This document shows positions 1 to 6,179 of a DNA stretch of 6,894 nucleotides, one piece after another. The stretch's first letter is position 1, and each line of letters begins with the position of its first letter. The position numbers and the translations under genes are program-made. The stretch is taken from NCBI GenBank assembly GCA_945639745.1, contig CALZEK010000071.1:1-6894 (forward strand), written 5' to 3'. Source of the stretch: an uncultured Bacillaceae bacterium. Its GTDB lineage: Bacteria > Bacillota > Bacilli > Bacillales > Amphibacillaceae. The notes below the pieces were generated by a model. The model worked only from the letters and a program-made list of their open reading frames with translations, searched no databases and had not been told where the DNA came from.

Positions 1-576
1 TCTTGCTTTACAATGATAACGACCAAAAAATATTAATCTATGATGAGTTACACTCCATTCTTCTTCAGGTATTTTTTTCATTAATGTTTCTTCAACTTGT
101 CTTATATTATCTTTCCATCGACAAAAGGCTAATCGTTTAGCAACCCGTTCAACATGAGTATCTACTGCAATCGCTGGAATACCAAAACCAACAGATAAAA
201 CAACATTTGCTGTTTTTCTCCCGACTCCTGCTAAAGATTCTAAGCCCTCTCGTGTACGAGGTACTTCTCCATTAAAGTCATCAATCAGCGTCTGGGCTAA
301 TTTTTGGATGCTTTTTGCCTTAGTTCGAAATAACCCAATTGATTTTATATGTTCTTCTATCACTTCAACTGGTACAGCTAAATAATCTTCTGGCGTTTTA
401 AACTCTTTAAAAAGACCTGGTGTAACACGATTAACATTAACATCTGTTGTTTGGGCTGATAATAATACCGCAATCACTAATTCAAGTGGATTAGAAAAGT
501 TTAATTCTATTGTAGCATCAGGGTACATTTTAGCCATGACATCTAGGCTACGTCTAATTTCTTTTTTATTTAACAC
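1..576 (-). CDS. nth: Endonuclease III (DNA glycosylase/AP lyase), C-terminus cut off by window edge
   Basis: This is a base excision repair enzyme that removes oxidised pyrimidines and cleaves the DNA backbone at the abasic site. I translated 192 residues by hand; the family is about 210-220 long, so roughly the last 20-25 lie beyond position 1. Visible motifs are LSAQTTD (40-45), the helix-hairpin-helix segment LESLAGVGRKTANVVL (112-127) with catalytic Lys121, and AVDTHVERVAKR with catalytic Asp139; these correspond to Lys120 and Asp138 of the E. coli enzyme. Cys189 in RYHCKAR is the first iron-sulphur ligand, and the other three cysteines should lie outside the window. The start is GTG at 574-576, chosen because AAGGAG (585-590) sits 8 bases upstream inside the last codons of dnaD. 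Only 3 bases separate it from the dnaD stop, so the two genes are almost certainly co-transcribed and translationally coupled. There is no ATG start before codon 14. Confidence 0.97.
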   Translation of the reverse strand, partial: MLNKKEIRRSLDVMAKMYPDATIELNFSNPLELVIAVLLSAQTTDVNVNRVTPGLFKEFKTPEDYLAVPVEVIEEHIKSIGLFRTKAKSIQKLAQTLIDDFNGEVPRTREGLESLAGVGRKTANVVLSVGFGIPAIAVDTHVERVAKRLAFCRWKDNIRQVEETLMKKIPEEEWSVTHHRLIFFGRYHCKAR

Positions 577-579
577 AAA

Positions 580-1260
580 TTATTCTCCTTCTAGCCAATT
601 ATAATAAATTGAAGTATCACGTTTTTCTTTTTTATAAGTTTTTTGAGGTTGGTTTTTATGAAATGGTTTACTTGCTTCTCTTGCTTCTTCAACAGACTTA
701 ATTCCTTTTCTTTGCCATTCTCTTAAGATTCTATCGATGTATCTAAAGTTTAATTTACCCATTAGAACTGATTCTCTTAAACCTGCTTTTATTAAAGATG
801 GTTTAATAACATCTTCATCCAACCAAACAGTTATTGTTTCTATCTCAAAGGGTGATAAAGGACGACCGAATTCTTGTTCGAATAAAATAAATATTGACGA
901 GTCATCTTCTACTTCTTCTTTATCAGCTTTTTTTATTTCCATATACAACTTTTCCCATAAAGGATTTAAACTATAAGACTCACTTAATTTATTATAGTCT
1001 TTATTTGATTCTTCAATCGTTAAAAAGTTTTTTTGCATCAAGTTTTTTAATATTTCAATACATTTTTCAACATTAAATGTCAGACTCTCAGCTATTTCAT
1101 TAGGTGTTGGAAAACTATTCCCTTCAGATAAATATCTGTAAACTTGAAGAATAACTGCTAATTCTTCTTCATTTAAACCTATTTCTTTATAGTTTTTCAA
1201 TAAATTAATTGGTATGTTGATTTGATTTAATAAAATTTCTTCAAACATATTTTTTTTCAT
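580..1260 (-). CDS. dnaD: DNA replication initiation/restart protein DnaD
   Basis: DnaD is a primosomal protein of low-GC Gram-positive bacteria. It acts with DnaA, PriA, DnaB and DnaI to load the replicative helicase at the origin and at stalled forks. The 226-residue product has the two expected domains: an N-terminal winged-helix part (about 15-105, with IGLNEEELAVILQVYRYL and SFPTPNEIAESL) and a C-terminal DDBH2 domain (about 123-200, starting FEQEFGRPLSPFEIETI). The family YxxxIxxxW signature is intact as Tyr174, Ile178 and Trp182 in RYIDRILREW. The basic tail ends in YYNWLEGE, as in Bacillus DnaD. The ATG start at 1258-1260 follows GAGG at 1266-1269, with AAAGGA slightly further up. Eight adenines follow the start codon directly. 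It sits 64 bases after aspB and 3 bases before nth. In relatives asnS usually lies just upstream; here it does not. Confidence 0.97.
   Translation of the reverse strand: MKKNMFEEILLNQINIPINLLKNYKEIGLNEEELAVILQVYRYLSEGNSFPTPNEIAESLTFNVEKCIEILKNLMQKNFLTIEESNKDYNKLSESYSLNPLWEKLYMEIKKADKEEVEDDSSIFILFEQEFGRPLSPFEIETITVWLDEDVIKPSLIKAGLRESVLMGKLNFRYIDRILREWQRKGIKSVEEAREASKPFHKNQPQKTYKKEKRDTSIYYNWLEGE
585..590 (-). promoter_or_regulatory. Ribosome binding site fixing the GTG start of nth
   Basis: The minus strand reads AAGGAG 8 bases before GTG at 574-576. It lies within the last codons of dnaD (Leu-Glu-Gly-Glu), so nth translation probably depends on ribosomes finishing dnaD. No other start codon in the nth frame lies at a suitable distance. 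Confidence 0.75.
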
Positions 1261-1286
1261 AACATCCTCATTCCTTTTGTAACGCA

Positions 1287-1320
1287 GATAAATCCCATGG
1301 TAAACTACCTGGGATTTATC
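1287..1320 (-). terminator. Strong bulged hairpin between aspB and dnaD; possible weak terminator or RNA processing element
   Basis: Bases 1287-1297 (GATAAATCCCA) are perfectly complementary to 1310-1320 (TGGGATTTATC). Inside, 1299-1302 (GGTA) pairs with 1306-1309 (TACC) around a 3-base loop, leaving one unpaired base at 1298. That makes 15 base pairs with a single bulge. In the direction of transcription it begins 4 bases after the aminotransferase stop codon and ends 26 bases before the dnaD start. It lacks the run of T that an intrinsic terminator needs on either strand: the minus strand continues TGCGTTAC and the plus strand AAAATTAAAC. The only U-rich segment is the 3' arm itself (ATTTATC). 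It may give partial termination, protect the upstream mRNA end, or mark an RNase site. The structure is certain from the sequence; its role is not. Confidence 0.45.
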
Positions 1321-1324
1321 AAAA

Positions 1325-2509
1325 TTAAACTAAATTATTATTAACAAAACGATTAACTCTTTTAGCTGCTTCTTCTAACTGCTCCAATGAAGTGGCATAA
1401 GAAAGTCTAACGTTATTTGGAGATCCGAATCCACCGCCTGGTACTAAAGCAACTTTTTCTTCTTCTAATAACGCTTCTACCCATTCATCTACTGAATTAA
1501 ATCCATTTAATTTAACTGCTTCACTCACATTGGGAAATAAATAAAATGCTCCTTTTGGCTTTATACAATTAATTCCCTTAATTTCTGTTATCAATTCATA
1601 AAATTTATTTAAACGTTCTGAAAAAGTAGACCTCATATCCTTTAAAGTATCATTTGGTACTGTATACGCTGCTAAAGCCGCATATTGTGCGATAGATGTT
1701 GGATTGGAAGTCGCATGTGATGCATGATTAGTCATCGCTTGAATAACTTTTTTTGGACCAGCTGCATATCCAATCCGCCAACCTGTCATAGCATGTGATT
1801 TACTTACACCATTAATCACAACCGTTAACTCTTTTAATTCTTCACTTAGTTCAGCTATTGATACGTGTTTATCATCTGTATAAACTAGTGCTTCATATAT
1901 TTCATCAGAAACAATCATAATATTATGCTTAATGCATACTTCACCTATAGCTAATAATTCATTTTCTGAGTACATCATTCCTGTTGGATTACTTGGCGAA
2001 TTAATAATAATAGCTTTTGTTTTATCAGTAATTGAAGCTTCTAGCTGTTCTTTCGTTATTTTAAATTCATTTTCTTCGAGCCCTTCAACAAATACAGGTT
2101 TACCACCCGCTAATTTAACGTGCTCAGGATAACTAACCCAGTATGGTGTTGGAACTATTACTTCATCACCTTCGTCGATAATTGACTGAAATAATCCAAA
2201 TAAAGCATATTTAGCTCCTGTTGTGACAATTATATTATTTGTATCATACTTTAAATTATGATCATTTTTTAATTTTTCTACAATCGCTTTTTTTAAAGGT
2301 AATATACCGCCTGATGGGGTATATTTTGTATGACCTGAATCCATAGCATCTTTTGCTGCTTGAATAATATATTCAGGCGTATTAAAATCTGGTTCACCCA
2401 CACCCAAACCAATTACATCATGTCCTTCATCTTTTAATTCTTTAGCTTTAGCTGAAATAGCTAAAGTAGACGATGGTGTTAACTCAGCAACTCTTTTTGA
2501 TAACTTCAT
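1325..2509 (-). CDS. aspB: Class I/II PLP-dependent aminotransferase, aspartate aminotransferase AspB-like
   Basis: This fold-type I enzyme uses pyridoxal phosphate to move the amino group between aspartate and 2-oxoglutarate. It is cytoplasmic, and its 394 residues are normal for the Bacillus-type subgroup Ib. Landmarks are PYW with Trp124 stacking on the cofactor, NPTG with Asn174, SDEIY with Asp202 and Tyr205, the Schiff-base lysine Lys237 in GVSKSHAMTGWR, phosphate-side Arg245, and Arg368 in NVRLSYA, which binds the substrate carboxylate. The N-terminal MKLSKRV and GVGEPDFNTP (36-45) fit the same group. The ATG start has AGGAGT (2519-2524) 9 bases upstream, and the ypmB-like stop runs straight into this site, so both are in one operon. 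The spacer between that site and the ATG is a 12-base perfect palindrome (2510-2521). Substrate choice within this family cannot be proved from sequence, but the usual gene neighbourhood supports aspartate. Confidence 0.93.
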   Translation of the reverse strand: MKLSKRVAELTPSSTLAISAKAKELKDEGHDVIGLGVGEPDFNTPEYIIQAAKDAMDSGHTKYTPSGGILPLKKAIVEKLKNDHNLKYDTNNIIVTTGAKYALFGLFQSIIDEGDEVIVPTPYWVSYPEHVKLAGGKPVFVEGLEENEFKITKEQLEASITDKTKAIIINSPSNPTGMMYSENELLAIGEVCIKHNIMIVSDEIYEALVYTDDKHVSIAELSEELKELTVVINGVSKSHAMTGWRIGYAAGPKKVIQAMTNHASHATSNPTSIAQYAALAAYTVPNDTLKDMRSTFSERLNKFYELITEIKGINCIKPKGAFYLFPNVSEAVKLNGFNSVDEWVEALLEEEKVALVPGGGFGSPNNVRLSYATSLEQLEEAAKRVNRFVNNNLV

Positions 2510-2525
2510 AGTTTATAAACTCCTT

Positions 2526-3056
2526 TTAATTAAAATTTCTTTTAAACTTTAACTTTTCAAAATCTTCTCCATTAGTCATTAAATAATACGCTAATAGATA
2601 ATTATCTTCAACATCATTATAAGTAATTTCCCATAATAATATATCATCAATAATAGCAGGTTGAATTTTTATAAATTTACAACGATCACATGTTTCTGAC
2701 CATTGATCTAAGATTGATTTTTGAGAAATAAAGTCTTTTTGTTCATATGTTTTAATTTTATCAATTGGATTTTCTTTTTCTTTATCAAATTGAACAACAG
2801 ATATCAAATTATCTTTCGCTTCATTTTCACCTAAAAAGATATGATAAAATTCAGATTCTTGAAATGAATACATATTTGTTATAGTGGTCATTTCTGTATC
2901 ATCAATAACTTTTTGCTTAGTATGATTAAATGATTCTGAATGCTTTTTCTCAATATTTAACATGTAAGATAATATCCCAATAATTAATATAATAAAACTA
3001 ATTAATATGACTGTGATGAATATATTTTTATATAATTGATTATTTGATTGATTCAT
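2526..3056 (-). CDS. ypmB: YpmB-like single-pass membrane protein with DUF5590 domain
   Basis: The function is unknown; YpmB homologues sit between dinG and aspB in many Bacilli. The protein has a short cytoplasmic head (NQSNNQLYKN), one membrane anchor (about residues 12-33 from this start, a run of Ile, Leu, Val and Phe), then an external domain of about 140 residues. No cleavable signal or lipobox is seen. The match to Bacillus YpmB is weak but clear near the end: ILLWEITYNDVEDNYLLAYY resembles LLWEVTYLDKEGQYSLSY. A CDRC pair (Cys123 and Cys126) lies on the outer side and is unusual for this family as I know it. I start at ATG 3054-3056. An in-frame GTG at 3063-3065 would add three residues (Met-Ile-Cys), but neither has a strong ribosome site. 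An extended -10 promoter lies just upstream. The stop merges into the aspB ribosome site, 16 bases from its ATG. Confidence 0.85.
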   Translation of the reverse strand: MNQSNNQLYKNIFITVILISFIILIIGILSYMLNIEKKHSESFNHTKQKVIDDTEMTTITNMYSFQESEFYHIFLGENEAKDNLISVVQFDKEKENPIDKIKTYEQKDFISQKSILDQWSETCDRCKFIKIQPAIIDDILLWEITYNDVEDNYLLAYYLMTNGEDFEKLKFKRNFN

Positions 3057-3097
3057 ACATATCACTACTTTTATATTTTAATTCTTTCTTAATATTT

Positions 3098-3125
3098 ATT
3101 ATAACACAGCAAAATGAATTCTTAA
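3098..3125 (-). promoter_or_regulatory. Extended -10 promoter for the ypmB-aspB operon
   Basis: On the minus strand a consensus TATAAT (3098-3103) is preceded by TG plus one base, which makes a perfect extended -10. A fair -35, TTAAGA (3120-3125, four of six matching TTGACA), lies 16 bases upstream, just past the dinG stop. Transcription would start near 3090, giving a leader of about 35 bases before the ypmB start. The only sizeable gap between dinG and aspB is placed exactly here. A 14-base inverted repeat (CTTAAT-CA-ATTAAG, 3121-3134) overlaps the -35 and could be an operator, though in such AT-rich DNA chance is a fair explanation. No intrinsic terminator follows dinG, so read-through from the pan operon is also likely. 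Confidence 0.65.
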
Positions 3126-3129
3126 TTGA

Positions 3130-5748
3130 TTAAGTCCAGTTTTCAATCTCATCTATTATTTCTTTGGTACTATAATAATTTGTTTTTATTGGAATAATTG
3201 ATTCAACAAAGAATTTTTTGTAATTTGATGTTTTTAAACGATTATCTAATACAAATATAATTCCTCGATCTGTTTCATTTCGAATTAACCTTCCAATCCC
3301 TTGCCTATATTTTAAAACGGCTTCTGGTAAGGCATATTCAAAAAAAGCATTCTGATTCATTTTTTCTATTCTTTCAGCTTCTACTTTGAAGATAGGTTGA
3401 TTAATATGTTGAAATGGTAGACGTGTCATAATCAAACATGATAACAAGTCACCTTTTAAATCGACTCCTTCCCAAAATGAAGCAGTACCTAATAAAATTG
3501 CAGGTTGTTTTGTTTTAAATTCATAAATTAATTGTTCACGATTATGATGCGTAATTCCTTGTGCTAACAAGAGTGTCTCATCATTTAAAAACTCTCTCAA
3601 TAAATGATGTGTTGCTTTTAACATTTCATATGAAGTAAAAAGTATTAGAATTCGACCTTTTGATAATTCATTAATTGAAAAAACTAATTCACTTAGAGCA
3701 GCTAAATAATTTTTTTCATCTTTTATAGAAGGAAAATCTTTAGGAACAATTAATTTTGTTTGTTCAACTAAATTAAATGGTGTTGTTAATTTCAATGTAT
3801 ATGTATCTTCACTTAATTTTAATTTGTTTAACATATAATTAAAGCTATTCCTAATTGCTAAGGTGGCACTCAAATAAATAACGGATTGTTTATTCTTATA
3901 GAATTCTGTTAACAAATTATTTTTAGGTTGATTTGTTTGACTATACATAAACCATTCTAAGTTATTTTTATTTTTAGTAAAGGTCATAAACAAAGATAGG
4001 TTTTTATTTAGATTATCAATAATATTTGCTAGTTTCTTTTGATGGTTAATTAATTGATTAATAATTGATTTTTCTACTTCATCTTCTTTTATTAATTTGT
4101 TTAGACTTAATTCAATATAACCATATATTGTGTTTAAATCCTCATTCAATTGATCGATCACTTCACTAGTTTGTGAATCACTCGAAAACAAAGATATGTT
4201 TGCTTCTTTTTTTTCGAGTTGAGCATAGCTAAATAATTTTTCAATAACAGAAATCATTTCTTTTAATATCATTTTAACTTCTTCATAATCTGTCCAACTA
4301 ATTAAATATTTTATAAATGGTATAAAATCGTTACTAGCTAACAATAAATTTTCTTGTTCAATTATTAAGTTTTTAAATTGATGGGCTTCATCTACAATTA
4401 AATTATTAAATTCAGGTATAAGTGTTTGATTTGATTTTAAATCTGCTATAAGTAAAGCATGGTTAATTAAGAGAATATCAGCAGTTGATGACTTGCGATA
4501 AGCAAAATAATAATACGAATATGGATTTTCTTTATTTAATGTTGCAATTTCAATTAAGTACTTTTCCATATTTGCTTCGATATTTAAATTTGAAAATTGA
4601 CCTGTTTCTGTTTCAGTAAGCCAAACAATTATTTTTGCTTTAAGTATAACAAGTGGGTACGTATCATTTCGTTTGTTTTTTAAAAATCGATAAAAGCGTT
4701 TTAAATCAAGATAATGTTTTCGTCCTTTTAAAATTAGAACATTAAAAGAAAATGGCATAATTTTTTTTAGTGTTTTTATATCTTGATACATAAGCTGGGC
4801 TTTTAATTGAGTCGTATACGTACTGATAACGACTCTTTCATTAGTTTGAACGGCCTGATAAATTGCTGGAATTAAATAACCAATTGATTTACCTATCCCT
4901 GTTGCAGCCTCAATTAAACCATGATTTTTTTGATTAAACAATTTATTTATTTCTGCTGATATTTTTACTTGACCTTCTCTATAACGATAAGTTTTAGACA
5001 ATTTATTAAATAAACCATTTTCAGCATAGACATCTGTTAAAAATGACTGATAATCAATTAATTCGTCATTCGTTTTCTTGAAATGAGTTGGCTTTAGATA
5101 AGGTAAATCATTATAGTAATCATAGATGTCATTATTATTTTCACTTTTATTTAGATCGATAAATAAATGATCAATATCTGATATAAGGTAGGGTAATAAT
5201 TGTTTCAAATAATAAAGTGTATTTTTAGGCAAGTTTTTTAATTTATTTTTTAACATTATAAACAAATCAGTAGTCACTTCTGCATCAGCCAATGCACGAT
5301 GTGCATTTTTAGCATCAAATTTAAAATTTAGACTAAGAGCTAAATCAGTTAATTTATAAGATACTTCCTCTGGTAAAAGAATTTTACTTAATTCAACTGT
5401 ATCGATTGTTTTATTCTCCAATGCATTGAGTTGAATTAAATTTAATTCATCATTGATTGTTTTCATATCTAATTGAGCTTGATGTGCAACAATGATGTGA
5501 TCTTTAAATAATGGAATAAATTTTTGATATACATCTTTAAAAAAAGGTGCCGCTTCAATTTCTTTATTAGTAATGGAGGTTAAACTTTCAACAAAATGAT
5601 TGATTTTCTCACCTGGATTAATTAACTGTGTGAATCTTTTAACAACTTTATCATTATGAATGACTACAAAACCTATTTCTATAATTTTATTCATTTTTTT
5701 TTCAAGTAAGTAAATTGTCTCTAAATCTAAGACAACATATTTAGACAT
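3130..5748 (-). CDS. dinG: DinG-family protein: DEDDh 3'-5' exonuclease fused to an XPD-like superfamily 2 helicase domain
   Basis: This is the Gram-positive form of DinG, with an N-terminal proofreading-type exonuclease (about 1-170). Exonuclease residues are Asp8 and Glu10 (DLET), Asp94 (AHQAQLD), and His150 with Asp155 (HRALAD), the full DEDDh set. The helicase half starts near 250: Walker A AATGIGKS (281-288), DEAH (453-456), SATL (627-630), SFWEGVD (757-763) and QGIGRLIR (816-823), all intact. The four cysteines that hold the iron-sulphur cluster of E. coli DinG are absent; the only cysteine is Cys771. Staphylococcus aureus DinG also lacks the cluster and has been reported as an exonuclease without helicase activity, so unwinding should not be assumed. 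At 872 residues it is slightly short. Position 11-13 reads TIY, where TTG is usual. The start has GAGG 8-9 bases upstream and lies 21 bases after panD, so it is probably co-transcribed with the pan genes. Much of the gene is extremely AT-rich. Confidence 0.95.
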   Translation of the reverse strand: MSKYVVLDLETIYLLEKKMNKIIEIGFVVIHNDKVVKRFTQLINPGEKINHFVESLTSITNKEIEAAPFFKDVYQKFIPLFKDHIIVAHQAQLDMKTINDELNLIQLNALENKTIDTVELSKILLPEEVSYKLTDLALSLNFKFDAKNAHRALADAEVTTDLFIMLKNKLKNLPKNTLYYLKQLLPYLISDIDHLFIDLNKSENNNDIYDYYNDLPYLKPTHFKKTNDELIDYQSFLTDVYAENGLFNKLSKTYRYREGQVKISAEINKLFNQKNHGLIEAATGIGKSIGYLIPAIYQAVQTNERVVISTYTTQLKAQLMYQDIKTLKKIMPFSFNVLILKGRKHYLDLKRFYRFLKNKRNDTYPLVILKAKIIVWLTETETGQFSNLNIEANMEKYLIEIATLNKENPYSYYYFAYRKSSTADILLINHALLIADLKSNQTLIPEFNNLIVDEAHQFKNLIIEQENLLLASNDFIPFIKYLISWTDYEEVKMILKEMISVIEKLFSYAQLEKKEANISLFSSDSQTSEVIDQLNEDLNTIYGYIELSLNKLIKEDEVEKSIINQLINHQKKLANIIDNLNKNLSLFMTFTKNKNNLEWFMYSQTNQPKNNLLTEFYKNKQSVIYLSATLAIRNSFNYMLNKLKLSEDTYTLKLTTPFNLVEQTKLIVPKDFPSIKDEKNYLAALSELVFSINELSKGRILILFTSYEMLKATHHLLREFLNDETLLLAQGITHHNREQLIYEFKTKQPAILLGTASFWEGVDLKGDLLSCLIMTRLPFQHINQPIFKVEAERIEKMNQNAFFEYALPEAVLKYRQGIGRLIRNETDRGIIFVLDNRLKTSNYKKFFVESIIPIKTNYYSTKEIIDEIENWT

Positions 5749-5769
5749 ATATTTGCCTCACTTTGTGAA

Positions 5770-6165
5770 TTAATTTAACTGCGTAATTTTTGTTAATGGC
5801 GGTTCTTGATCAATCATTTTTTCTAGTTGATTAGTTTTATCAACTAGTGCGACTTTAGGTTTAAATGTAGTTAATTCTGATTCTCTTACTTGAGCATATG
5901 CAATAATAATAACAATATCATCCTTTTGTACTAGTCTTGCAGCTGCTCCATTTAAACAAATTACACCTGACCCACGCTCACCAGGTATAACGTATGTTTC
6001 AAATCTTTCGCCATTATTATTATTGACTATTTGAACTTTTTCATGTGCTAAAATATCCACCGCTTCAAGGAGATTTTCATCTATCGTAATACTTCCTACA
6101 TAATTAAGATTTGCTTCTGTAACAGTAGCACAATGTATTTTTGACTTCATCATGGTCCTTATCAA
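5770..6165 (-). CDS. panD: Aspartate 1-decarboxylase precursor, pyruvoyl-dependent
   Basis: PanD converts L-aspartate to beta-alanine for pantothenate and coenzyme A synthesis in the cytoplasm. The proenzyme cuts itself between Gly24 and Ser25 (NYVGSITID), turning Ser25 into the pyruvoyl cofactor of the larger alpha chain. Also present are Lys9, His11, Arg54, Thr57 and Tyr58 (GERFETY) and the NGAAAR loop (72-77). Length 131 is normal. Residue 12 is Cys (codon TGT), where Arg is found in the E. coli, Bacillus, Staphylococcus, Mycobacterium and Helicobacter proteins I can recall. The start is TTG at 6163-6165: it gives the family N-terminus [11 protein letters not shown], has AGGAG 9 bases upstream, and the nearby ATG at 6168-6170 meets a stop after two codons. 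ATG at codon 5 would lose conserved Arg3. The gene lies 12 bases after panC, whose TAG stop is part of the ribosome site. Confidence 0.96.
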   Translation of the reverse strand: MIRTMMKSKIHCATVTEANLNYVGSITIDENLLEAVDILAHEKVQIVNNNNGERFETYVIPGERGSGVICLNGAAARLVQKDDIVIIIAYAQVRESELTTFKPKVALVDKTNQLEKMIDQEPPLTKITQLN

Positions 6166-6174
6166 TTCATTCAG

Positions 6175-6179
6175 CTCCT
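6175..6179 (-). promoter_or_regulatory. Ribosome binding site fixing the TTG start of panD
   Basis: AGGAG on the minus strand lies 9 bases before TTG (6163-6165) and shares its first bases with the TAG stop of panC. This supports TTG as the true start, with translational coupling from panC. Confidence 0.7.

Noticed and set aside
737..1076. Two overlapping plus-strand open frames of 79 and 60 codons
   Set aside because: They lie antisense within dnaD, have Ser/Phe/Tyr-rich composition typical of the reverse complement of an AT-rich gene, and no family resemblance.
1261..1324. Dedicated promoter for dnaD
   Set aside because: A TTGATA resembling a -35 is present, but no acceptable -10 lies 16-18 bases downstream of it.
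1932..2132. Plus-strand open frame of 66 codons
   Set aside because: It is antisense to the most conserved part of the aminotransferase, so it is a reading-frame shadow.
3066..3129. A ypmA-like small gene between dinG and ypmB
   Set aside because: The gap is only about 64 bases and holds a promoter; no open frame with a ribosome site fits.
3121..3134. Terminator after dinG
   Set aside because: The inverted repeat has only six AT-dominated pairs, a 2-base loop, and no adjacent T run in the direction of transcription.
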